This document shows positions 1 to 9,637 of a stretch of 31,047 nucleotides of DNA, in pieces (position 1 is the first letter of the stretch; every line of letters begins with the position of its first letter). The notes beneath the pieces were generated by a model. It saw nothing but the letters and a program-made list of their open reading frames with translations, searched no databases and was not told where the DNA came from. The position numbers and the translations under genes are program-made. The DNA is from Larix sibirica (Eukaryota; Streptophyta; Pinopsida; Pinales; Pinaceae): positions 1 to 31,047 of the forward strand of contig NWUY0304237454.1 of the NCBI GenBank assembly GCA_004151065.3, written 5' to 3'.

Positions 1-534
1 GGAACTGTTGCTGCTAGGAATTATGTTGGTTCAATTGGTGCTTCTGAAAATGATCTTCTTCCTGCTTGTTCTGCTTATGCTGGGAATAATGCTGCCAGTT
101 CTACTGGTGATGCTGCTGGTTAGACTGGTGATGCTTGGCCTACCCTTCTTTCTTGGTTCACTGGTTTTAGTGGTCCTTTCTGGTCATTCTGCTGCTTTTG
201 CTGAAAAATAATAATGTTGGTTCAACTGATGCTCCTGGGAATGAGGAAGTCGGTTCTACTGGTGTTGATGGGGCTGGTAATTATGATCTTCGACTGCTGC
301 TACTGCTTATTCTGGTTCCCCGAACGCAGACTATGCTGGTGGTAATGCTCTGCTGGGAATGCTTATACGGCTGCTCGTTCAAATGCTTTTTTGAACTGCT
401 CTTGGGAAGGTTCAACTGAGGCTTTTGCTGCTTGGGCTGGGCGTGCTGGGACTTATCGTTGTGTTGATGGGGCTACTCCTGGAACTGCTTGTTCTAATGA
501 AGCTGAGGATGCTGGGTGTTGTGTGGCCTAAGTC
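1..534 (+). repeat. Degenerate Gly/Ala/Ser/Thr-coding repeat tract
   Basis: This stretch is built from variations on GGTTCTACTGGTG- and GCTGCTGGTAATG-like words. Read in shifting frames it gives Gly/Ala/Ser/Thr/Asn-rich peptides such as EVGSTGVDGAGNYD and, nearer the end, GRAGTYRCVDGATPGTAC, closing with a TAA near 531. The three-base periodicity is obvious by eye, but no single frame runs through the tract, so it is better called a degenerate codon-type repeat than a gene. It begins at or before the window edge. A related tract lies in inverted orientation at 2150-2345, and shorter similar pieces occur at about 3790-3890 and 5609-5700. I recognise no protein family. It could be the remnant of a low-complexity protein gene or a DNA repeat that only resembles coding sequence. 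Confidence 0.55.
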
Positions 535-2149
535 ATCCGTGCAGATGGCACATCATAATTTGAAGAGGACGACAGGTAAAGGATGGATTATGTTGTAGGG
601 GAGCAGGAGGGAACAATGGAGATTGTCGAACTGCTGTGAGGACCTCGCGATAGCTATGTTGGAACATGCCCGATAAAAACTAAAAAAGATAAGTTTATCA
701 ATAAGTCCAACAGATGAGATTTATTATTTTGTTCCTACCAGAAGACATTGAGCCATGTTGATACCAGACGGGATATATTAAGCCAAGGTGTTTCCATACA
801 AAAAGCATATCCATTGAGCCAGGGTGGTGCCATACGCGAGAGGCGGATTTCCCACATTTAAGGTTATTCCTTCCTTGGGAGAGGGATATAAATCGAGGTA
901 TCAATCAGGTCGATGAAGACAGTTCGAAAGGTCGAAGGTCGTCTTATTTCTACTATTTTCCACAACGTCCCCGATAGGGAATAAAATATGTTTATATGGG
1001 CTGTCAATAAATCAAATTTTTCCGGTGTTGCAAAGTTATTGACACGTTTGGCTTGCTTGGGCACTTTGAACTTGACTATTTACCCGCCCGCCGCCTTTTG
1101 AGGTTCTTTCCAAGAAGGGTGCCTTTTTAGGGTCTTCTTTCGGCGCACCTCCTTACCTGCCTTAGAGTAAGGAAAACCAGTCCTGGGATTGTCCTGATGA
1201 ACTGCCTTTGGAACAACTACTGCCGCCTTTTTAGAGATAAAGTATAATAGATATAGGAAGGAGATTAATAAGGGGAATATTAGGATAAAACAGCGCCAGC
1301 CAAGGTCAATTTTCATTCTCTCTCGGCCCACCACCTCACACGGCTAAATCATCCGTCCATGGTTTCGCCCCTATTTCTATCGCCCTACCCCGTTCTTCAC
1401 TAGTCAGTCCGCCGGGGTCAATATAGTATAAATAATAGAGCAAGCAATAGCTGCAAGACTAGCGGGTTCATCCCCCAGCCATTGGTGTTAGACGTGTTCA
1501 AATGCCATTTGTCTTAAAGTAAAAGGTCACTTTTTCAGGGCGATGCCGGTAGTATATATATCCAAGAGTCGCTCCTGCTACATGCTGCTACTCTATGCAG
1601 TCGATACAAGTGTTGATGCTGCTACTTAAGTTTACTATTTGATATCTACTCGATGCTGTCAATCCAAGAGTTGCCTAGGTGGCGAGGAGTCAATGTCGCT
1701 TGTCGATGCACCCAATGCCAGGTGTCCATACTGGTACTCCATGCCCGCAGAATACCTGCATATGGTGAATCAACGCCCGGCAATCATAGTGTTTGGTAGC
1801 AGGTAGAGATTGAGGGTAGAGCTCGAGGTCAAGGGTGTAGGTTAAAGTATATATTGAACATAATCTTGTTACAAAGGACAAGTTAAACATATAGTAGATG
1901 TGGGCTTTGTAAATCTATATTGGATCTAAGATATTGCCTAACAAAGCCACCGTGTATGTTCCCATAACCTAGAATGGGGAAAACCAGAAATGAAATGATT
2001 TGGCCTCCACTGTTAAAACAGATATATGCTCTTCAGGGGATTCTCTTCAGTCAAGCAACAACCAATTATTCGCTATAGATTCACTTACCGCTAAGCTCTA
2101 ATGGATAACACCACTTCTTATTTGCTTTAGCTCAGGGGACTTATGAATA
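535..2149. other. Intergenic stretch, no recognisable gene
   Basis: Nothing here could be assigned to a known gene. Short degenerate duplications are visible: the words CATTGAGCCA(T/G)G..G(A/G)TxCCA at about 748 and 814, TTCGAAAGGTCGAAGG at about 922, and CCAAGAGT(C/T)GC at about 1562 and 1666. On the minus strand, 1080-1334 is an 84-codon open frame starting with GTG. It has one hydrophobic segment (about residues 15-34) followed by a Lys/Arg-rich tail; nothing supports it as a gene. Confidence 0.5.
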
Positions 2150-2345
2150 AGCAGTTGAAGAAGCATCATTACAGCGTTCCCAGCCCCAGCATAACCAGTA
2201 GTAGAACCAACATTTCCATAATCATTTGAACCAGCAGCTGAACCGGTCATTCATTTCCAGTAGTAGCAGAATTCCTGGCAGCAGTTCAAAGAGCAGTTAA
2301 AAAGCATTACCACCAGCATTTCCAGGGTCAAAAGGAATCCCGGCA
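2150..2345 (-). repeat. Inverted relative of the 1-534 Gly/Ala/Ser/Thr repeat
   Basis: Read on the minus strand, this piece gives NDYGNVGSTTGYAGAGNA and, further upstream, GNAGGNAF followed by a stop. Those peptides resemble NNVGSTD, GVDGAGNYD and YAGGNAL from the tract at 1-534. The order of words (a GGNA block, then a TAAR/TTGNE-like block, then a GSTTG block) is partly conserved, so this looks like a diverged inverted copy about 2 kb away. No intact reading frame is present. Confidence 0.5.
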
Positions 2346-3186
2346 AAGGCGGCACAAGCACTAAAATAAAGAGCCTTCCCGCTTCCCCAACTATCTTCTT
2401 GTTAATGGACCACCCCAAGCGATTCTTTCTGATCCAAAGCTAAACCAAATGAAAATAATCGTTCTAGTTATGCCGATCTTAAAAAACTGTATGTAAATGA
2501 TATCTCTACACCCCGTGCTTTATATCTTATTTCCTTACTTGAATGATCTCCTTCCTTCTGTCTGTCGCTCGTGCAGGCATTCCTTCCAGTTATATCCTTC
2601 CTTTCCCTGATCTATTTATATATCTATTCTCCCTTTCCTTTCTTTTACCTTCCTTCCATTCTTCCGACGAATACTTAATCCGCCGTTCTACTTACTTGAT
2701 CTCCTGGAGCATTCTCTCTCCTTGATCTCCCGCCCAATCTGTCCCCCACTGTTTAACCTGAAGATGGCCATACCCCCCAGCTGTGTGAACCATTGTAAAA
2801 TGCATTCTTCTTGGAACGTCACCTTTCGTAAATTTGTGACCAACTTTATATACTATCTTAAGTAAATCTAGAAGGCTGGCAAATGGGCTTTAAAGCTATT
2901 ATTTTTATTCCGGCCTGACCTGTGGCACAACAGTGTGTTCCTATTCAATCAATCGGCGGTTACGTTCAATTTTGATAGGCTGCCCCTCTCACTAGTTAAA
3001 TTCCAAAGTCCCAAGGCGGAGGGTGGGTCTTCTGAAAGTAAGCAAGTTTACTACTTACAAATGTTACATTGTGTGTACCCAGATTAAATGTGCCTAAGAA
3101 CCCGTAAACGTCAATTTGTATTTAAGCCAATTAAATGATTTACGACATGTCAGATTATTCCGTCCATCCAAAATATCCTTTGGTTG
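2346..3186. other. Intergenic stretch with a pyrimidine-rich tract
   Basis: About 2525-2750 is strongly C/T-rich on the plus strand, with repeated CTTCCTT, CTTTCC and TGATCTCC words. The 60-codon frame there (2543-2725) is simply the consequence of that composition. The rest of the stretch shows no recognisable gene or RNA. Confidence 0.5.
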
Positions 3187-3661
3187 AGCAACTACTCCGT
3201 ACCTAAAAGAGCTCAGGGTTATTCCTAAGTTACTTATTGGGTTGGTTCATGGGCAATTAAAAGAGCTCAGGGTTATTCCTAAGTTACTTATTGGGTTGGT
3301 TCATGGGCAATTCTTTATATACGCGCTTATTGAAAGTTATTTGGGTGCTATTCTTTTCCTCTTGAGACACTTCTTCAATATCTTTTTTTGCACCCTACCT
3401 AACCCCCCTTTATTATATTATTACCATAACGGAGTCAAATTGCTTTATCTGATGGTCCAATCCTTTTGGTACCCTTCTCCTTACAATAGAAGTGAACTGC
3501 GTTCTTACTCATTACTGCAGATAATTAGCTGGATCGCAGCGAACCTGACGATAGGGAAATTGGCTTGTCCCAGCTTTTTATTATTGGGGTCCTATATACT
3601 GAACGAGCTAGTGAATCTGCTTACCCTCTCACTGCGGGTATTCCTTATACTACGCTCTTAG
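3187..3661 (+). CDS. Hydrophobic open reading frame, unknown; probably spurious
   Basis: This frame is open from just after a TGA at about 3186 to a TAG at 3659-3661. It has no ATG near its beginning; the first TTG is at 3242. The first part is an 18-residue unit (KELRVIPKLLIGLVHGQ plus L or F) present twice because of the 54-bp DNA duplication, which keeps the frame. The remaining part, about 115 residues, is rich in Leu, Ile, Phe and Tyr with several possible membrane segments (for example IESYLGAILFLLRHFFNIFF). I recognise no family. Plant mitochondria often hold hydrophobic chimeric frames with no conserved function, which is the likeliest reading; a short membrane protein cannot be excluded. 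Confidence 0.25.
3204..3312 (+). repeat. Perfect 54-bp tandem duplication
   Basis: Unit 1 runs 3204-3257 and unit 2 runs 3258-3311. Each starts TAAAAGAGCTCAGGG and ends GGTTCATGGGCAAT, and the next base also matches. The copies are identical, in contrast to the degenerate repeats elsewhere in the window, so the duplication appears recent. Fifty-four is a multiple of three, so the surrounding frame stays open. Confidence 0.95.
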
Positions 3662-4411
3662 AGGAATTATCCAATGCACACCAAGGAGAGAGGACCTATA
3701 GATCTACAATGTGACAACCCCATCCATCTATACAACTTTTTCAAGGCGGGACGGGACTGCGCAGGAGGGCTCGGAATTATGATCACTATAAATTGTACTG
3801 CGGGATGTGCCGCACGCAATGGAACCCAGGTGGTTATGCTGCTGGCCCGGGAACTGATCTTGCTGGCGGGATAAAACCAACCCGTGATCTAGAACGTGTG
3901 GCGAGACCCACCCGAGGATGCTTCGCGAAACAAAAGCAACTGATACCCGTCTCTATCTTGCTGCCTGCTCCTATGTGCTTGTCGTCCCTTCCTTATCTCC
4001 TTATAAGGAGGATAAGCTTCAATTTGTAAAGTTGTGTCGTTCGGAAGAGCTAAAACCCAGTGAGTGGTAGATTCCTCTTTCTAACGAGTGTTGGTTGGAC
4101 CAGAATCTTGCAACTAGTGGATAGAGGCCCAATATTATCATTAAGCATGTAACGCACGTGATGGATGAAGGATTTCAGTTGTTGGTTGAGCTTGGAAATG
4201 GCATAATAAAGGTACGTTAAGTGACTCTAAAGACCAAAGAAGGACGAGGGACGAGTCGCGAAAAGACCGCAGGGAGAGGGTATTTCCCCCGCACAAATCC
4301 AGAGATCTCGGATATTATTTCATTTACATTATTAGCAGGGAAGCTTAAAGCTTTAGCTTGAAGCTTAAGTCCCCTACGGTCCTAATTTGCCATTATTGAC
4401 TACTTAAAATT
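3662..4411. other. Intergenic stretch with a small Gly/Ala-rich patch and AAGCTT cluster
   Basis: At about 3793-3890 the plus strand reads WNPGGYAAGPGTDLAGG, similar in flavour to the tract at 1-534. At about 4338-4375 three AAGCTT-centred words (GGGAAGCTTAAAGCTTTAGC, then GAAGCTTAAGTCCCC) make an imperfect inverted repeat that could fold. Nothing else is recognisable. Confidence 0.4.
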
Positions 4412-4855
4412 CTATTTTTGATCGTAAGATGAATCACCCCAAAAAACTTTATTATTAATTAACATGGCCATCTCAGAATGTTTACCTATAATAGCCGGGA
4501 TGCCATCGATTGCTTTCGCCGCGCCGGTTGGAAGGAACCGGGAGCTGGTACAAACTGAAGATGCTGGAGAACATAGATCTTGCTGGCTAGTAAAAAAACC
4601 AAGGGCTGATAGAAACCAAATAAGCTGGTTTCGTGATGCTAGAAACCAAAGCTTGACGAGATAAACAAACCGCCCGACAAAAAAGAAATAACCCGCCCCT
4701 ATGTGCTGTGAACGAATGAATGGTGCATGGGACAGAGCTATTTGCGGCGATACCTTCATGCGCCGAGTTAATACTGCTTTTATTTGAGATGAGGTTCGTA
4801 CACCATACACAGAGATACAACCAGATCTGGGAGGTTTAGCCGTGACTAGATTCAT
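4412..4855 (-). CDS. 147-codon open frame, unknown
   Basis: This is one of the few longer frames in the window that begins with ATG (MNLVTAKPPRSGCISVYGV...) and runs to a stop at 4412. The middle (about residues 50-90) is aromatic and hydrophobic; the rest is mixed. I recognise no domain or motif. The plus strand of the same DNA contains an overlapping 66-codon frame at 4464-4664 and words such as AAACCAAGGGCT and AAGCTGGTTT that recall the repeat family at 6280-6580. Part of this frame may therefore be repeat-derived rather than a conserved gene. Confidence 0.25.
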   Translation of the reverse strand: MNLVTAKPPRSGCISVYGVRTSSQIKAVLTRRMKVSPQIALSHAPFIRSQHIGAGYFFFVGRFVYLVKLWFLASRNQLIWFLSALGFFTSQQDLCSPASSVCTSSRFLPTGAAKAIDGIPAIIGKHSEMAMLINNKVFWGDSSYDQK

Positions 4856-5608
4856 ACGGGTAGGTCAGGGAAGTGGGTGAGGCCAGATAGATCTTTATTT
4901 ATTGCCAACATATACAGAGATGGATAGACCAACGGGTTAATGGCAGCAGCATCTACCGGGAGGGGTGATCCAATATTAAATATGTTAGATTAGGTGCCAC
5001 CACGAGGCGGGGATATGTGCATGCAGTGACCAATTAGATGCTAAAATCAGATGAGTTAGGACGTTAGTTAGTGAGTCATCTCTTTTCGACTGCCCCCACC
5101 ACTATTAAACTGCTCCACGTACTATTAGACTACCCCTGTACAACAGGACATACTAGTTTCACCTTGCCCCTCTCCCTTTAGGGAGCTGCTTAACGCTCCT
5201 TGATGTTTGCCCACTACAGAAAACACTTACTGGGCTGCACCTGACGCATCACTGTTACTCATCCACCCTTACCCCAGGAGGTTTGAGCAATACCGATTGA
5301 GAGAATAGAGGCATACCGGAGAGAGAAGATTGAAACCAAGATTGAATGCATAGACGGAGTCATTTGTTGTGGGAGATGCCGATAGCCCAGTTGAGAACGA
5401 GTGGTTACAGTGAGTGGGTAACAAATAGCCAAGTCACTATCAGGGTGAGGTGGGTTTATATATCTACATGGTGCTATATATGTGTCGTAGGTATATATAG
5501 CGAAGTGACCTTCCTCCCTCAGTAGATAGAATTCGTAGAAGGAGGATATGGAGAGGGAATCAGTTCATACCCTGCCTACCTGCCCTAACATACGTCACAT
5601 ATATAATT
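4856..5608. other. Intergenic stretch, no recognisable gene
   Basis: Short local duplications are visible, for example ACTATTAAACTGC and ACTATTAGACTACC at about 5101 and 5120, and TATATAT-rich words at 5456-5505 that are weakly self-complementary. No coding or RNA gene could be supported. Confidence 0.45.
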
Positions 5609-5700
5609 TGGGGTCGGTATCGGCGGTAGTAGCGGTTATAGCGGTGGTAGCAGTATTGGTGGTGGTAGTTTTGGTGGGACGTTGGGAGTAAGTAGCAGGA
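5609..5700 (+). repeat. Gly/Ser-coding GGT-repeat tract
   Basis: The plus strand is a run of GGT, AGT and GGC codons giving GVGIGGSSGYSGGSSIGGGS and continuing to about 5700. It is low-complexity sequence with three-base periodicity. Its composition is close to the tract at 1-534, but it contains more glycine. No start codon or flanking domain suggests a gene. Confidence 0.6.
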
Positions 5701-5819
5701 ACCTCATGCGATGCCTTGTCGCTTCCGGTAGGTTTTTTTTCGCTTCCGGTAAGTATCGTAGCATTCAATCCACTGGAGTTAGTGGGGTTGGGTGGGTAGC
5801 AAATACGAACCTCACTTGC

Positions 5820-6050
5820 ACGATAGGACCTGGCTTATCGAATCACTCACTATAGGACCTAGCTTATAGCACCACCTCGCTTGACTCTGCCTTAAACGAA
5901 TGACCCTGCCTCCTTGTGTACCCCGCTAGTTGACCCTTGCATAACGACGCTCAAAAATAACTAGCCTTATCGCACCTCGCTTCTCTACCTTGCCTTCACT
6001 ATTTAGCCTCGCAGCCTTCCTTGTAGCGCCCCTCCTTCCATGGATATCAT
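5820..6050 (-). repeat. Degenerate array, inverted relative of the 14-kb array
   Basis: Units resembling CACCTCGCTT and CCTGCCTT follow one another with variable spacing. Read on the minus strand they become AAGCGAGGTGC and AAGGCTGCGAGG. The segment 6007-6035 on the minus strand matches 14175-14202 on the plus strand almost exactly (GGAGGGGCGCTACAAG, then AAGG, then TGCGAGG, with one extra base and one mismatch), and the following GCTAAATAGTGA resembles GATAAATAGTGA at about 14048. The two arrays are therefore related and lie in opposite orientation. Confidence 0.7.
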
Positions 6051-6279
6051 AACCATATTTGTGTAACCAAGCTCTATCACCCGGGCTCATCTTTATATTT
6101 AAGTATAAAGGTGGTAGGTTATATGGGATGCGCGAAACGAGAAGGATAGCGCAAAGCGATAAGGCGGGGGGGAAAGCGGGAGGAAGATTGGTTCTGTAAC
6201 GGCCAGCGGTTCTCTAACCTAGCGGGTATCTCTTCTTCCCTACCGCGGGAATATATATATATCAACAGAGCAACCACCG

Positions 6280-6580
6280 TCTTTAGCAGGGCTCTTCTTT
6301 CAACCGGGCTCATTCAAAAGGGCTCTATAACCGAGTATATATGTAAAACCAGTTCTCTCTATGAACCAAGGGCTCTATCTATAACAACCGGGGGCTTTAT
6401 ATGAACCAGCCCTCTAGAAACCAATACAAGGGCTATATATATGAACCGGGATAGATGGAACAACCAGTCTAAATATGAACCAGGGGCTCAATAACAACCG
6501 CTCTATAACAACCGAGGATAAATGGAAAACAAGTTGTCTATCCGATCAACCAGACTATATGAATCACTATAAGCAATACT
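6280..6580 (-). repeat. Degenerate GAACCA / GGGCTCTATA array
   Basis: On the plus strand, variants of GGGCTCTATATGAACCA and GGGCTCTATAACAACCG alternate about ten times with unit lengths near 17-22 bases. On the minus strand the core reads GGCTGGTTCATATA, close to the GGCTGGTTCAATAT units at 14265-14292. The array is contiguous in style with the one at 5820-6050. No long reading frame crosses it. Confidence 0.7.
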
Positions 6581-6589
6581 TGAATGACC

Positions 6590-9247
6590 GACCAACACTG
6601 TGAGCACTTTTTATTACTGGCTCGGTTGAGGCTATGTCGGGTGTCCCCTTGCTGGTGCTGTCCTGCCGGTGGACTATCCCAATATCTGTTGTGTGAAAAG
6701 TTTTCAAATTACATTATTCTTAAAGTCAAACGTAACTTTGGATGTTCAGTTGAGGCGGCTAAAATCATATCAGTTAAAAAGAAGAGTTTCAGGTTACTCA
6801 AAATGAAAATTTAGATTTACTTTCGAGCCATTGGTGGTTTCCCCTGATAAATAAAGTGGACTACAGCAAGCTAAGATGTCCTTTACATAGGCTTTTACCT
6901 AGCAAAAGATGAAAACTGCGCTGCTAACAAAAAATAGCCTGGCCTTCCTTATATCGGCCAACCATCCAATCCTCCTAGCTTTGTCATATTGCCCCTAGCC
7001 ATCTGTGTCGTCGTGAAATGCCACTCTTAATTGGATAAAATGTCTCACCTTAGCTAAGTAAGTGGTCTGCAATGGCGTTTCCAGCATACGAAAATGTCAA
7101 TCTAAGAGGGTTTATCACATCTTTGTTGTGTTTCGCACTGCCCTTTCGCACTGCCCTTTCGCCTACCCGCCCGCTATAATAAATATAACCAGTGGTTAGC
7201 CTGACATCAAGCTAAATGTCTCCAGTGCGCAAGAATGGATAAACGGGTCTAACTTTATATCCGGGTATCACCAGTCGAGATCGACGGGGGCATCAAGCGA
7301 CGGGTCCCGAGTTGAGACGGGCAGGAATGGGGAGAGACGTATCAGTTTCGAAGGTCGAAAGATCTCGATCAGCAGTCAGTTCGAAGGATTGGTCATCTTC
7401 TTATTCTCGCGAAGCATAGGTATAAGTCGGAAGGTTCAAGAAGCAAGACTAACAAATCCTAGCGAGTGTATCCCGCTTAGAAGGTTTCAACGCCCTAGCC
7501 ATAATTCAAAAATAGAAAAAGTAACTTTCAAATGAGCAGGAGCCAGCCTTCCAATATATCTTAGTCTTACTTGCCCTTGTTCAAAGAGGAGGAGCCCTAT
7601 GCTTTATTACTTAGTTCCCAAGAAAGTAGGGTAAATAAATAATTAGGAGCGTTAAGCCGCTCGACCTATAGGGAGAGGTGCTTTAGACACGAAGAACTGA
7701 CGTAGGAAGGAGAGGAACGAGCACCATTCGCCAAAGTAGTGCCGAGGGCGAAGGGCGAAGACCAAGGTACGAGGGAGAGGTTGAACCCGCATAAACGGCT
7801 AGAGCTACCTACCTAAGGCAGTATTTATGGAGGAACTACTGCAACTACTGCGGAGGCAATTGAAAAGACTGAACGTATAAAGTATAAGTAAAAAGTAGTA
7901 ATAGAGCCATCTCATAGAATGTAATTTTCTATCCATTCCCCTGCTGCTCCTTCCTACAAACCAATGGTTTTAATTGTTTTTAAAGGTGTAAAGTTTATAC
8001 CTAAACTGTATGATAAATTAGTAGGTCTCAGACCACTTCCATAGCTGAGTTGGTTGGCTGGTAAGGAGCAAAGGTAAGTGAGGAGTCTTTTTAATGGGTA
8101 CATCCAATACCTTGGCTACAGGTGGTTGTTAGTGCAGGTTCCACTCCAGCATCATACCAGGGGGAGGTGGTGTCACAAGGAGGGGCCCCTACTCACAGAG
8201 CAGGTCAAAGGGCTACTAATAAATGACAAACTCCACAGGGAGAGCCGTGCATACCCGTTATCTAATAAGCTCTTCTTGTTGTGTCCTCTCCCTTTAAGAA
8301 ATAAATAAACTTTTTGTGCCTCAATGTTATTCCCTATTGGACCCCCTCAAATGCCTTGTTATTAGTATTGATTACTAGTTTTTATAGCATGAAGAATGTA
8401 ATCATTAGTATTTGCATATTACTTCATATTGATAAAGTTGTAGGCAGGTCAGCTTAGAGCTGATGTAATACTTGTTGTTTCTATTCTACCATTACCTATT
8501 AAAGCACGTATATGTTACTGATATGTTACTTAATTCCCATAGGTCAACCACTAACAGCAGGTAACTTGCCTACGGTAATAGCTTAAGTCTTAGTCACTTG
8601 CCCTAAGGTCTTAGAGAGAGACTGCCATAATTTGTTTATATTACAATGCACAAAATTCCCTTTATATTACATATTACAATGGCACCACCTGGTCTTACCA
8701 GTTGAATACTCCCGGCAGAGGACTGGTGGGCATAATCCTAAGGTGTAAGACTAATCATCCAGCTCCTCAAAATCGATTGGTCTATCTCCTTGGTGAATAA
8801 ACATATATGTAATGCATCATCATTATTCCTTCCATCTAGCCCAGGTAATAACATTCCCAAGGTTCTGTATCGGTAAGTTAGTTCGAGGTAGATATAGAGG
8901 GTCGAGGGCTAGGTTCCATAGAGGTCAAGTCGGAGTTAGAGGATTGAGGGATATGGGTATGTCTGCTATGGGCTATGACTTCAAATTGAGAACGTGGCAA
9001 TGAAAACCTCCTGTAATTTACAACCCCCTTGGCTTCAATGATCGGCTATCGAAATGACTAGCAGCACTTCCTAGAGCTGAATGCATTTACAAACAAGATA
9101 TTAATTCATGCACCGACGGAGTAGACTTAATTCCTGCATCGACTGGCTATCGACAATGAACGACAAGCGATTATCACACTGACCCTCAGTCAAGGAGAAC
9201 CAACTATGTGTTATCAGCAGCTATGATCTCCTATTGGTTGACTGGAA
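6590..9247. other. Long intergenic stretch, no recognisable gene
   Basis: No known gene, tRNA or rRNA could be found. Features noticed: a perfect 13-bp tandem repeat at 7131-7156; TTCGAAGGTCGAAAG at about 7347, which resembles the word at about 922; and an ACCAAGGTACGAGG word at about 7761 that reappears inverted near 22446. The small frames (6584-6814, 8078-8308, 8812-9003) have no recognisable domain. Confidence 0.5.
7131..7163 (+). repeat. 13-bp perfect tandem repeat
   Basis: TTTCGCACTGCCC occurs twice head to tail (7131-7143 and 7144-7156), followed by a partial third copy, TTTCGCC. No function is suggested. Confidence 0.9.
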
Positions 9248-9637
9248 TTGACCGGCGGGGATGGGATATCGGTTCACAGACAAGACGTTATCGGTTCGAA
9301 AACGGACCAAAATCATCTGCATCAACTCTTAGATCGACAGCATGAGTACCAATATAAACTCTTGTATCGAAACTGTTGGATCTACTTGATTGAGTTCATT
9401 GAAACCTTGATCGACTATTGTAAAGCAGATATAAGTTTAAGCAAACCAGCAAGCAAGCCGGTATATTCATTAACAATTAAGCCAGTAATTACTATCGAAG
9501 CAAGTACCGAAAGCAGTAGTAAACCTATTAGTATTATTATTATTTATACAATCCATTTGGAAAATTTAGATGGCGAGCTGCTGGATTTTCCTGCCAATGG
9601 AAGGCAAAGCACTTCATTATTTGAAAAAAGCGGTTGA
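9248..9637 (+). pseudogene. Lys/Pro/Ser-rich open frame, unknown
   Basis: A 129-codon open frame has TTG, not ATG, as its first start-like codon. The first half is mixed; the second half is simple in composition, with SLSKPASKPVYSLTIKPVIT followed by a Ser-rich segment and an Ile run. The SKPA word and its DNA (AAACCAGCAAGCA) recur at about 10833 and 26733, which links this frame to the dispersed repeat families instead of to a known protein. I see no conserved domain. It may be a chance frame in repeat-derived DNA. Confidence 0.25.

Noticed and set aside
7870-7910. CGTATAAAGTATAAGTAAAA as a mitochondrial promoter
   Set aside because: It fits a loose CRTA/ATAAGTA core, but no gene follows and such words are expected by chance in AT-rich DNA.
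8240-8270. GAGAGCCGTGCATACCCG as a domain V start
   Set aside because: No matching 3' half and no hairpin of the right length follows.
9285-9310. TCGGTTCGAAAACGG as a tRNA T-arm
   Set aside because: The stem is imperfect and no other tRNA arms are found at the correct distances.
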